Assembly (NCBI RefSeq): GCF_023091745.1
Contig: NC_068915.1
Location: 34,774,001 to 34,838,000 of the forward strand
From: Budorcas taxicolor
Lineage: Eukaryota; Chordata; Mammalia; Artiodactyla; Bovidae
Direction of reading: 5' to 3'
DNA: 64,000 nucleotides
Both the position numbers and the translations under genes were made by a program. Below, piece after piece: positions 23,302 through 34,630 of this stretch. Each line of letters starts with the position of its first letter. The stretch's first letter is position 1. Under the pieces are notes generated by a model that saw only the letters and a program-made list of their open reading frames with translations, did no database searches and was not told the DNA's origin.

Positions 23302-23405
23302 TTTTACAGAAATGAGGAAATGTAAATAAAATGCTCCAAAGAACTAAGAAGTAGTTAATTCAGGGCTTTAAACCAAGTCTTTCTGATTGCAAAGTCCATG
23401 TTTTT
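23302..23405 (-). mobile_element. MIR SINE fragment
   Basis: TTTTACAGAAATGAGGAAAT followed by TTTAAACCAAGTCTTTCTGA and GCAAAGTCCATG is the usual order of the MIR core read on the complementary strand. It is diverged. Confidence 0.6.
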
Positions 23406-23719
23406 ATTTATTGTTGATAAAAATTCATGTGACATTAGCCAAGAATAAAGATTTATGGACATGAAATCATACTAGCTATTAAATTTCCAAGTATCACCTC
23501 AGGTGTACTAACAAACTCCACTTTTGAAAATCATGTCCCCAAGCAATCAGAAATATCATGCATTTCATATGTAAATCTGTTAGTATAGTAACATTGAGAC
23601 ATAAACAGTCTTGTGGCCTGACTGTGCTAACATGACTCACAGTAAAAACAGAACATAAAATGACTCTCCCGTGATCCCATCATATGCTTTATCGCTAACC
23701 TTTTCTACAACCAGCAAAT
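23406..23719. other. unique DNA, nothing recognised
   Basis: About 310 bp between two MIR fragments. No coding frame or repeat is supported. Confidence 0.4.
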
Positions 23720-23832
23720 TTGGTTTCACTATTCTCATTTTACAGAAAACAAAACAAAATCAGGGATATTAATCAATTTTCCAGACACAGCCAGCTAGTA
23801 ACTAAAACGGAAAATCTAAATTTATGTTTCTA
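23720..23832 (-). mobile_element. MIR SINE fragment
   Basis: It contains TATTCTCATTTTACAGAAAA and CACAGCCAGCTAGTAACTA, the conserved MIR core in reverse complement. Confidence 0.65.
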
Positions 23833-23917
23833 ATTTATGTGTTCCTATTTCATTATACCATCTATGTCCAGGAGTTCAACTATGATTATCATTCAAGGGA
23901 TAAAAAACATACACATA

Positions 23918-24060
23918 AGTATGTGTATATATATATATATACACAAATATATACACACACACACAATGTATACACATAATATAATTATATATATATACCA
24001 AATATATATACCAAATATACTTCTATATAAATAATATATCAATATATACATCTTCAAATA
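23918..24060. repeat. TA/CA-rich simple repeat cluster
   Basis: Stretches of (TA)n and (CA)n are interspersed, including CACACACACACA near 23954 and ATATATATATAC near 23985. It is probably polymorphic. Confidence 0.85.
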
Positions 24061-24138
24061 GATACGTGTGTACTGAGTGTAATTTACATCTCCAAATCTA
24101 ACAAAAAACACATCTGTCTTTTTATGTCTCTAATTTTG

Positions 24139-24650
24139 TTTAAGCTGGATTGAGAAAAGGTAGAGCAACCAGAGATTAACTTGCCAACATCCGCTGAATC
24201 ATCAAAAAAGCAAGAGAATTCCAAAAAAACATCTACTTCTGCTTTATTGACTATACCAAAGCCTTTAACTGTATGGATCACCACTGTGGAAAATTCTTAA
24301 AGAGATGGGAATACCAGACCACCTGATCTGCCTTTGAGAAATCTGTATGCAGGTCAGGAAGCAACAGTTAGAACTGGAAATGGAGCAACGGACTAGTTCC
24401 AAATAGGAAAAAGAGTACGTCAACGCTGTATACTGTCAACCTGCATATTTAACTTATATGCAGGGTAGATCATGAGAAACGCTGGTCTGGATGAAGCACA
24501 AGCTGGAATCAAGATTGCCAGGAGAAATATCAATAACCTCAGATATGCAGATGACACCACCCATATGGCAGAAAGTGAAGAAGAACTAACGAGCCTCATG
24601 ATGAAAGTGAAAGAGGAGAGTGATAAAGCTGGCTTAAAACAACATTCAGA
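24139..24650 (+). mobile_element. BovB LINE, left part, interrupted by L1
   Basis: 5'-truncated BovB starting in the RT region (FDYxKAFxC block) and continuing to the LNIQKT block, where a full-length L1 interrupts it. It resumes at 32412. The whole composite is flanked by a 12-bp target-site duplication, TCTCTAATTTTG, at 24127-24138 and 32882-32893. The YADD box is present within the frame at 24472-24663. Stops and small deletions break the reading frame. Confidence 0.93.
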
Positions 24651-25870
24651 GGGGCGGTCCTAAGATGGCGGAGGAATAGGACGTGAAGACCACTTTCTCC
24701 CTCACAAATTCCTCAAAAGAACATTTCAACGCTGAGCAAACTCCACAAAACAACTTCTGTAGGCTGGCAGAGGACATCAGGCAACCAGAAAAGCAGACCA
24801 TTGTCTTCAAAAACAGGTAGGAAAAAATATAAAAGACGAAAAAGGAGACAAAGGAGGTGGGGAGGGAGCTCCGTCCCGGGAAGGGAAGCCCGTCCCGGGA
24901 AGGGAATTTTAAGAAGAGAGGTTTCCAAACACCAGGAAACACTCTCCCTGCCGAGTCTGTGGCGAGCCTTGGAAACACAGAGGGCAACATAACAAGAAGG
25001 GAAAAATGAAGAAATAATTAAAACCAAGAGATTACAAGCCCAACAGTAACTCCCCCAGCGGAAAAGCAGCACAGACGCCTGCATCCGCCACTGGGAAGTG
25101 GGGGCAGGGCAGGGACGCTCGGGAGGCGCGGGCTGCAGCGCTTTGTAAGAATCCGGCAGGAACGCCCCACGCGCAACCAGAACGATCTAACTGGGGTGAG
25201 CTAACCAGACTGTGGGATAGCTACCATGCAAAAAGCTCGAACATAAGACACCTCCAGGACCGAGCACAGAACAAAGGACGGAACGGAAAAAGCCGGCTGC
25301 AGACCATCCCCCGCCGGGGACAGGCAGCCAGAGCCGTAAGGGCTGGAAAGGGGCAATTGCAGACCCAGAGAGACTTGACTTACCAAACTGCAAACAGGCT
25401 TCTTTGCTAAGACTTCTGGGGGTGCTGGACAGTCACCATCTGCCTCACAAGGGGCGCCAGCGGCCCATCCAGAAAACTGAGCAGCAGAGGCAGAAAAGGT
25501 GACAAGTCGCAGCTATCGCGCTCGCCAAACTCCTGAGCTACTCGGACCTGGGAAGGGCACAAAACGCAGTCCCAACTGAATCTGTGCCTCTGAGGGTGGC
25601 CTGAGCACCGAAGCTGAGCGGCTTAGACCAGGGAGGTGCACGCAGCCTAGGGCCGGCCTCAGACAGTCCCCGGCTGAGCATTGTAGAGCCGGAGCAGTTT
25701 GTACACCTCGAGAAGGGACAGGTACAGCAGGGCTGAGACACTGTGTGCACACGACAGCGCTATTTGTTTGCAGCATCCCCCCTCCCCACAGCGCGACTGA
25801 ACTAGTGAGCCTAAAAAACCAGCATAAAGAAGAAGTTAAACAGAGGGAACCGCCTTGGAAGTGACCCCAC
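24651..25870 (+). promoter_or_regulatory. L1 5' UTR / internal promoter region
   Basis: GC- and CpG-rich compared with the flanks. AAGATGGCGG at 24662-24671 is a good YY1 motif, 12 bases from the element start, where L1 elements commonly place it to fix the transcription start. The region being full-length shows that reverse transcription ran to the RNA 5' end. Present activity cannot be judged from sequence. Confidence 0.7.
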
Positions 25871-27244
25871 AATGCCCACAACATCAGAGAAGGGCCAGAA
25901 ATATTTTTACTATTTTTAAAATCATTCCTTTCTTTTTCTTTTTTTTTCTTTTTCTGACTTTTTTTTTTAATAGTTAAGTCTTCTATTTCTCCTCTAATTT
26001 TTATTTCGATAACCTATTATTAATATTCAAAAAAAACCTTTTTTTTTTAAGGCAAACACCATATATAGTCTCTGGGTGGTTATTGGTTTTCTTTTTTTTT
26101 TTTTTTAATTCTTATGGCTTTTTTTTTTTCTTTTTTCCTTTTTCCTTCTGCTTCTTTTCTTTAATATTGTATTTTTGAAAATCCAACCTCTTCTCTAGAT
26201 TTTTAATCTTTGCTCTTCGGTTTTTGTTGTCAATTTTGTACATTTAAAAACCCAAACTTCACTACCCAATTTTACCTGAGAGTGAGATTACTGGCTTGAC
26301 CACTCTCTCCTCCTTTGGACTCTCCTTTTTCTCCACCAGGTGGCCTCTGTCTCTTTTCTCCCCCATCTCTTCTCTATCCAACTCTGTGAATCTCTGTGTG
26401 TTCCAGACGGTGGAGAACATCTAAGGAACTGGTTACTGGCTGGATTTGTCTCTCTCCTTCTCATTCCTCTCTCTTATTCTCCTGGCCACCTCTGTCTACT
26501 TCCTCCCTCTCCTCTTCCCTGTATAACTCCATAAATACCTCTGAGCGGTCCAGACTATGGAGCGCACATAAGGAAGTGACTACTGGCTAGCTTGCTCTCT
26601 CCTCTTTTGATCTCACCGCATCTCATTCCAGTCACCTCTAACTACCCCCTCCCTCTTCTCTTCTCCTTGTAACTCAGTGAACCTCTCTGCGTGTCCCTCA
26701 ATGTGGAGAAACTTTTCATCTTTAACCTAGATGTTTTATCATTGGTGCTATATACATGGAGAAGTCTAGAGGCTACTGTAAAAATAAAACTGAAAACCAG
26801 AAGCAGGAGGCTTAAGTCCAAAGCCTGAAAACATCAGAGAACTCCTGAATCCAGGGAACATTAAGCAATAGGAGCTCATCAAATGCTTCCATACCTACAG
26901 TGAAACCAAGCTCCACCCAAGGACCAAGAAGTTCCAGAACAAGACATACCACACAAATTCTCCAGCAACACAGGAACACACCCCTGAGCTTCAATATACA
27001 GGCAGCTCAAAGTTACTCCAAAACCTCTGACGTCTCATAACCCATTACTGATCACTCCACTGCACTCCAGAGAGAAGAGACCCAGCTCCACCCACCAGAA
27101 CTCCAACACAAGCCTCCCTAACCAGGAAACCTAGACAAGCCACTGATACAACCCCACCCACAGTAAGGAAGCTCCATAATAAAGAGAACTCCACAAATTA
27201 CCAGAATATAAAAAGGCCACCCCAAACGCAGCAATATAATCAAG
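25871..27244 (+). other. L1 leader between promoter and ORF1
   Basis: T-rich tracts (25900-26170) are followed by pyrimidine-rich sequence with two diverged direct copies of a GTTCCAGACGGTGGAG / GGTCCAGACTATGGAG-like unit (near 26400 and 26549). No host gene is present. The open frames here are non-coding shadows. Confidence 0.6.
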
Positions 27245-28167
27245 ATGAAGAGACAGAGGAATACTCAGCAGGTAAAGGAACAGGAGGGTTGCCCACCAAA
27301 CCAAACAAAAGAGGAAGAGGTAGGGAATCTACCTGAGAAAGAATTCTGAATATTGATAGTGAAAATGATCCAAAATCTTGAAATCAAAATGGAATCACAG
27401 ATAAATAGCCTACAGACAAGGACTGAGAAGATGCAAGAAAGATTTAACAAGGACCTATAAGAAATAAAAAACAGTCAATATATAATGAATTACACAATAA
27501 ATGAGATCAGAAACACTCTGGAAGCAACAAATAGCAGAATAACGGAGGCAGAAGATAGGATTAGTGAAATAGAAGATAGAATGACAGAAATAAATGAATC
27601 AGAGAGGAAACAAGAAAAACGAATTAAAAGAAATGACGACAATCTCAGAAACCTCCAGGACGATATGAAACGCTCCAACATTCGAATTATAGCAGTCCCA
27701 AAAGAAGACAAAAAGAAAGACCATGAGAAAATCCTTGAGGAGATAATAGTTGAAAACTTCCCTAAAATGGGGAAGGAAATAATCACCCAAGTCCAAGAAA
27801 CACAGAGACTTCCAAATAGGATTAACCCAAGGCGAAACACCCCAAGACACATATTAATCAAATTAACAAAGATCAAACACAAAGAACAAATATTAAACGC
27901 AGCAGGGAAAAACAACAAATAACACACAAGGGGATTCCCATAAGGATAACAGCTGATCTTTCAATAGAAACTCTTCAGGCCAGGAGGGAATGGCAAGACA
28001 TACTTAAAGTGATGAAAGAAAATAACCTACAGCCCAGATTCCTGTACCCAGCAAGGATCTCATTCAAATACGAAGGAGAAATCAAAAGCTTTACAGACAA
28101 GCAAAAGATGAGAGAATTCAGCACCACCAAACCAGCTCTCCAGCAAATTCTACAAGATATTCTCTAG
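27245..28167 (+). pseudogene. L1 ORF1 (RNA-binding chaperone), broken
   Basis: It starts at ATG 27245 (MKRQRNTQ). In-frame stops occur at 27347-27349 and 27458-27460. The longest open piece, 27485-27922, has a heptad-rich Glu/Lys/Arg coiled-coil stretch and then the RNA-recognition part (IIAVPKEDKKK, ENFPKM, RHILIKL). It ends at a stop at 27920-27922, with the remaining C-terminal domain in a shifted frame to TAG 28165-28167 (ARREWQDI, LYPARISFKY recognisable). L1 ORF1p trimers coat the L1 RNA. This copy cannot make a full product. Confidence 0.9.
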
Positions 28168-28218
28168 ACAGGAAACACAAAAAGGGTGTATAAACCCGAA
28201 CCCAAAACAATAAAGTAA

Positions 28219-31200
28219 ATGGTAACAGGATCATACTTATCAATAATTATCTTAAACGTAAATGGGTTGAATGCCCCAACCAAAAGGCAAAGACTGGCTG
28301 AATGGATACAAAAACAAGACTCCTCTATATGCTGCTTACAAGAGACCCACCTCAAAACAAGGGACACATACTGACTGAAAGTGAAGGGCTGGAAAAAGAT
28401 ATACCATGCAAATAGAGACCAAAAGAAAGCAGGAGTGGCAATATTCATTTCCAATAAAATAGACTTTAAAACAAAGGCTGTGAAAAGAGACAAAGAAGGC
28501 CACTACATAATGATCAAAGGATCAATCCAAGAAGAAGATATAACAATTATAAATATATATGCACCCAATAGAGGAGCACCGCAATATGTAAGACAAATGC
28601 TAACAAGTATGAAAGGGGAAATGAACAATAACACAATAATAGTGGGAGACTTTAATACCCCACTCACACCTATGGACAGATCAACTAAACAGAAAATCAA
28701 CAAAGAAACGCAAACTTGAATTGATACATTAGACCAGTTAGACCTAATTGATATCTATAGGACATTTCACCCCAAAACAATGAATTTCACCTTTTTCTCA
28801 AGTGCTCATGGAACATTCTCCAGGATAGATCACATCCTGGGCCATAAATCTAAACTTGATAAATTCAAAAAAATAGAAATCATTCCAAGCATCTTTTCTG
28901 ACCATAATGCATTAAGATTAGATCTCAATTACAGGAGAAAAACTATTAAAAATTCCAACATATGGAGGTTGAACAACACACTTCTGAATAACAAACAAAT
29001 CAGAGAAGAAATCAAAATATGTATAGAAACTAATGAAAATGAAAACACAACAACCCAAAACCTGTGGGACACTATAAAAGCAGTGCTAAGAGGAAAGTTC
29101 ATAGCAATACAGGCATATCACAAGAAAGAAGAAAAAAGTCAAATAAATAACCTAACTCTACACACCTAAAGCAACTAGAAAAGGAAGAATTGGAGAACCC
29201 CAGAGTTAGTAGAAGGAAAGAAATCTTAAAAATTAGGGCAGAAATAAATGCAAAAGAAACAAAAGAGACCATAGCAAAAATCAACAAAGCCAAAAGCTGG
29301 TTCTTTGAAAGGATGAATAAAATTGACAAACCATTAGCCAGACTCATCAAGAAGCAAAGAGAGAAAAATCAAATCAATAAAATTAGAAATGAAAATGGAG
29401 AGATCACAACAGACAACACAGAAATACAAAGGATCATAAGAGACTACTATCAGCAGTTATATGCCAATAAAACGGACAACGTGGAAGAAATGGACAAACT
29501 CTTAGAAAAGTACAATTTTCCAAAACTGAACCAGGAAGAAATAGAAAATCTTAACAGACCCATCACAAGCACGGAAATTGAAACTGTAATCAGAAATCTT
29601 CCAGGAAAAAAAAGCCCAGGTCCAGACGGCTTCACAGCTGAATTCTACCAAAAATTTAGAGAAGAGCTAACACCTATCCTCCTCAAACTCTTCCAGAAAA
29701 TTGCAGAGGAAGGTAAACTTCCAAACTCATTCTATGAGGCCACCATCAACCTAATACCAAAACCTGACAAAGATACTACAAAAAAAGAAAACTACAGGCC
29801 AATATCACTGATGAACATAGATGCAAAAATCCTCAACAAAATTCTACCAATCAGAATCCAACAACACATTAAAAAGATCATACACCATGACCAAGTGGGC
29901 TTTATCCCAGAGATGCAAGGATTCTTCAATATCTGCAAATCAATCAATGTAATTCACCACATTAACAAACTGAAAAATAAAAGCCATATGATTATCTCAA
30001 TAGATGCAGAGAACACCTTTGACAAAATTCAACATCCATTTATGATAAAAACTCTCCACAAAGCAGGAATAGAAGGAACATACCTCAACATAATAAAAGC
30101 TATATATGACAAACCCACCGCAAACATTATCCTCAATGGTGAAAAATTGAAAGCATTTCCCCTAAAGTCAGGAACAAGACAAGGGTGCCCACTTTCACCG
30201 CTACTGTTCAACATAGTTCTGGAAGTTTTGGCCACAGCAATCAGAGCAGAAAAAGAAATAAAAGGAATCCAAATTGGAAAAGAAGAAGTAAAACTTTCAC
30301 TGTCTGCAGATGACATGAGCCTCTACATAGAAAACCCTAAAGACTCCACCAGAAAATTACTAGAGCTAATCAATGAATATACTAAAGTTGCAGGATATAA
30401 AATCAACACACAGAAATCCCTTGCATTCCTATACACTAATAATGAGAAAGTAGAAAAAGAAATTAAGGAAACAATTCCATTCACCATTGCAACGAAAAGA
30501 ATAAAATACTTAGGAATATACCTACCTAAAGAAACTAAAGACCTATACATAGAAAACTATAAAACACTGGTGAAAGAAATCAAAGAGGACACTAATAGAT
30601 GGAGAAATATACCATGTTCATGGATTGGAAGAATCAATATAGTGAAAATGAGTATACTACCCAAAGCAATTTACAAGTTCAACGCAATCCCTATTAAGCT
30701 ACCAGCCATATTTTTCACAGAACTAGAACAAATAATTTCAAGATTTGTATGGAAATACAAAAAACCTCGAATAGCCAAAGCAATCTTGAGAAAGAAGAAT
30801 GGAACTGGAGGAATCAACTGGCCTGACTTCAGGCTCTACTACAAAGCCACAGTCATCAAGACAGTATGGTACTGGCACAAAGACAGAAATATAGACCAAT
30901 GGAACAAAATAGAAAGCCCAGAGATAAATCCACACACCTATGGACACCTTATCTTTGACAAAGGAGGCAAGAATATACAATGGAGTAAAGACAATCTCTT
31001 TAACAAGTGGTGCTGGGAAAACTGGTCAACCACTTGTAAAAGAATGAAACTAGATCACTTTCTAATACCACACACAAAAATAAACTCAAAATGGATTAAA
31101 GATCTAAATGTAAGACCAGAAACTACAAAACTCCTAGAGGAGAATATAGGCAAAACACTCTCCGACATAAATCACAGCAGGATCCTCTATGATCCACCTC

Positions 31201-32039
31201 CCAGAATACTGGAAATAAAAGCAAAAATAAACAAATGGGATCTAATTAAAATTAAAAGCTTCTGCACAACAAAGGAAAATATAAGCAAAGTGAAAAGACA
31301 GCCTTCCGAATGGGAGAAAATAATAGCAAATGAAGCAACTGACAAACAACTAATCTCAAAAATATACAAGCAACTTATGCAGCTCAATTCCAGAAAAATA
31401 AACGACCCAATCAAAAAATGGGCAAAAGAACTAAATAGACATTTCTCCAAAGAAGACATACAGATGGCTAACAAACACATGAAAAGAGGCTCAGCATCAC
31501 TCATTATTAGAGAAATACAAATCAAAACCACAATAAGGTACCACTTCACACCAGTCAGAATGTCTGCGATCCAAAAATCTGCACGCAATAAATGCTGGAG
31601 AGGGTGTGGAGAAAAGGGAACCCTCCTACACGGTTGGTGGGAATGCAAACTAGTACAGCCACTTTGGAGAACAGTGTGGAGATTCCTTTAAAAATTGCAA
31701 ATAGAACTACCTTATGACCCAGCAATCCCACTGCTGGGCATACACACCGAGGAAACCAGAATTGAAAGAGACACATGTACCCCAGTGTTCATCGCAGCAC
31801 TGCTTATAACAGCCAGGACATGGAAACAACCTAGATGTCCATCAGCAGATGAATGGATAAGAAAGCAGTGGTACATATACACAATGGAGTATTACTCAGC
31901 TGTTAAAAAGAATACACTTGAATCAGTTCTGATGAGTTGGATGAAACTGGAGCCGATTATACAGAGTGAAGTAAGAGAAAGAAAAACACCAACACAGTAT
32001 ACTAACACATATATATGGAATTTAGAAAGATGGCAATGA
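28219..32039 (+). pseudogene. L1 ORF2 (endonuclease-RT), broken but with an 833-codon open piece
   Basis: It starts at ATG 28219. Endonuclease landmarks: NVNGLN, QETHL, GVAIFIS, NIYAPN, GDFN, SRIDHI and SDHNAL. Stops lie at 28372-28374 and 28717-28719, and a frameshift near 29165 precedes a long open piece, 29190-31691. That piece carries RT blocks PGPDGF, NYRPISL, SGTRQGCPLSPLLFN, a catalytic box reading SADD (30303-30314; usual form FADD), and the C-x3-C-x7-H-x4-C zinc knuckle (31593-31646). A TAA at 31689-31691 ends it early; the same frame continues at once as 31695-32039 with the conserved ELPYDPAIPLLG tail. The endonuclease defects alone make it inactive. Confidence 0.94.
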
Positions 32040-32101
32040 CGACCCTGTATGCAAGACAGCAAAAAAGACACAGATGTGTATAACGGACTTTTGGACTCAG
32101 A

Positions 32102-32268
32102 GGGAGAGGGAGAGGGTGGGATGATTTGGGAGAATGGCATTGTAACATGTATACTATCATGTAAGAATCAAATCGCCAGTCTATGTCCGACGCAGGATAC
32201 AGCATGCTTGGGGCTGGTGCACGGGGATGACCCAGAGAGACGTTATGGGGAGGGAGGTGGGTGGGGGG
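32102..32268 (+). other. two G-quadruplex motifs in the L1 3' UTR
   Basis: Bases 32102-32120 read GGG-AGA-GGG-AGA-GGG-T-GGG. Bases 32247-32268 read GGGG-A-GGG-AGGT-GGG-T-GGGGGG. Both fit the four-run G-quadruplex rule. A G-rich 3' UTR tract is a known trait of mammalian L1s. The first motif is conserved in the other L1 copy at 40812-40830; the second is not complete there. Confidence 0.85.
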
Positions 32269-32411
32269 TTCATGTTTGGGAACGCATGTACACCCATGGT
32301 GGATTCATGTCAATGTATGGCAAAACCATTACAGTATTGTAATTCCTTTAATTTAAAGGAAAAAAAAAAACTCAAAAAAAGAAAAGAAAAGACAAGTTTA
32401 AAAAAAAAAAA

Positions 32412-32881
32412 ATTCAGAAAACTAAGATCATGGCAATCTGGTCCCATTACTTCATGGCAAATAGATGGGGAAACAGTGAAAACAGTGACAGACTTTATTT
32501 TTGGGGGCTCCAAAATCACTGCAGATGGTGACTGCAGCCATGAAATTAAAAGGCACTTGCTCCTTGGAAGAATCATCTGGTTCATCCTAAAGGAAATCAG
32601 TCCTGAATATTCATTGGAAGGACTGATGCTGAAGCTAAAGTTCCAATACTTTGGCCACCTGATCTGAAGAACCAACTCATTGGAAAAGACCCTGATGCTG
32701 GGAAAGATTGAAGGCAGGAGAAAGGGATGACATAGGATGAGATGGTTGGATGGCATCATCGACTCAATGGACATGAGCTTGAGTAAACTCCGGAAATTGG
32801 TGATGGACAGGTAGGCCTGGTATGCTGCATTCCATGGGGTCGCAAAGAGTCAGACACAACTAAGCAACTGAACTGAACTGA
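32412..32881 (+). mobile_element. BovB LINE, right part after the L1
   Basis: It resumes exactly where 24650 left off (ATTCAGAAAACTAAGATCATGG) and runs to the terminal ACTGAACTG. An internal deletion of about 200-250 bp at about 32572 joins the CTCCTTGGAAGAA block directly to the CATCCTAAAGGAAAT block. The right-hand target-site copy follows at 32882-32893. Confidence 0.93.
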
Positions 32882-32984
32882 TCTCTAATTTTGAGAATTT
32901 TTATCCTATATTTTAACATTTTTTATTATAAGGCTAATATATATGCTTGTATGTATATTGCTAATATATATTAGCAATTATTAT

Positions 32985-34380
32985 CTGCTATTAATAAAGC
33001 TAGTGGATGTGATGGAATTCCAGTAGAGCCATTCAAAACCCTAAAGGACAATACAATCAAAGTGTTGCACTTAATATGTCAGCAAATCTGGAAGATCCAG
33101 CAATGGCCACAGGACTGGAAAAGATCAATCCTCATCCCAATTCCCAAAAATGATAAAATAAAGAATTTGTTAACCATGGGACAATTGGACTCATCTCCCA
33201 TACTAGTAAGATCATGCTTAAAATCTTTCATGCTAGGTTTCAGCATTACGCAAACCAAGAGACTTCAGATGTTCAAGCTGGGTTTCGAAGAGTCAGAGGA
33301 ACCAGAGATCAAATTGACAACATATTCTGGATCATAGAGAAAGGAAGGGAATTTCAGAAAAACATCTACCTCTGCTTCATCAACTGCACTAAAGCCTTTG
33401 AGTGGATCATAACAAACTGTGGCAAGCGCCTAAAGAGATGGGAATACCAAACGATCTTACCTGTCTCCTAAGAAACCTGTATGTGGGTCAAGACACAACA
33501 CTTAGAATCCTGTATGGAACAACTGATTGGTGCAGGATTGAGAAAGGAACACAACAGGGCTATCAGCTGTCACCCTGTTTATTTAACCTATATGCTGACT
33601 ACATCATGAGAAATGCCAGGCTGGATGAGTTACAAGCTGGAATCAAGATAGGTGGGAGAAACATCAATATCCTCAAATAGCAGACGCTACCACTTTAATG
33701 GCAGAAACCAAAGAAGAACTAAAGAGCCTCTTGATGAGGGTGAAGGAGGAGAGTAAAAGAACTTGCTTAAAATTAAATATTAAAAAAACTGATATCTGGT
33801 ATCCAACCCCATTACTGCATGGCAAATAGAAGGGGAAAAGGGGAAAGTAGTGACAGATTTCCTTTTCTTGGGCTCTAAAATCACTGTGGATGGTGATTGC
33901 AGCCATGAAATCAGAAGATGATTGCTTCTTTGCAGAAAAGCTGTAACAAACCTAAAGAATGCATTGAAAAGCAGAGCAAAGGTTTGTATAGTAAGGGCTA
34001 TGGTCTTTCTAGTGGTCACATACGGTTGTGAAAGCTGGATCGTAAAGAAGGTAAAGTGCCAAAGAATTGATGCCTTTGAATTGTGCTGCTGGAGAAGACT
34101 CTTGAAGGTCCCTTGGACTGCAAAGAGATCAAACCAGTCGATCTCAAGGGAAATCAACCCTGAATACTCATCAGAAGGACTGATGCTGAAGCCGAAGCTC
34201 CAGTATTCTGGTCACTTGATGTGAACAGCTGACTCATACGAAAAGTCCCTGATGCTGGAAAAGATTGAAGGCAGAAGGAGAAGAGGGCATCAGAGGATGA
34301 GATGGCTGGATAGCATCAGCAACGTAATGGACATGCTCTTGGGCAAACTTTGGGAGATGGTAAGGGACAGGGAGGCTGTA
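32985..34380 (+). mobile_element. older BovB fragment, truncated at both ends
   Basis: 1.4 kb from the AGTGGNGGNGATGGAATTCC block of the RT to shortly before the 3' end; it stops at GGGACAGGGAGGCTG without the ACTGA tail. It is visibly more diverged than the other long copies: FIDYAKAFDC reads FINCTKAFE and the catalytic box is lost at a stop near 33679. Missing both ends suggests later deletion. About 250 bp of unrecognised AT-rich DNA (34381-34630) follows. Confidence 0.9.
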
Positions 34381-34630
34381 AGGACTGCTATCTATTTTCT
34401 TGTTATGAGCATTATCTGAATTCAGTTTTGATCTCTGTAAAGTATATTTTATATATTATGAAACAATTTTCTATTAATCTATGAGATTACAACTATTGAA
34501 ATTTTTACATTTTGACTTAAATTAGGAATATTATAATCTATTTAATTTAAAGCACTAAACTGAATTAACGAAAATTAAAATAGCCCTCTCATTTCACTAG
34601 TTTTATAGTTTCTAAATAATTTAATATGTG

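Larger units (their letters stand above)
24651..32411 (+). mobile_element. full-length L1 LINE, inactive, nested in BovB
   Basis: 7.76 kb with all parts in order: GC-rich 5' UTR starting GGGGCGGTCCTAAGATGGCG, T-rich leader (25900-26170), ORF1 remains (27245-28167), ORF2 remains (28219-32039), G-rich 3' UTR and an A-rich tail (32352-32411). Target-site copies ATTCAGA lie at 24644-24650 and 32412-32418, and the BovB sequence is continuous across them. L1 copies itself by target-primed reverse transcription and mobilises A-tailed RNAs. Multiple stops in both ORFs mean this copy is dead. Confidence 0.95.

Noticed and set aside
27490..27927. Minus-strand 145-codon frame with hydrophobic character
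   Set aside because: Exact antisense of the L1 ORF1 coding piece; the apparent membrane-like composition is the complement of Lys/Glu-rich codons.
29190..31691. 833-codon open frame as a functional gene
   Set aside because: It is the RT and C-terminal part of L1 ORF2. The endonuclease part upstream is broken by two stops and a frameshift, the catalytic box is altered and the C-terminus is cut, so it is a pseudogene segment.
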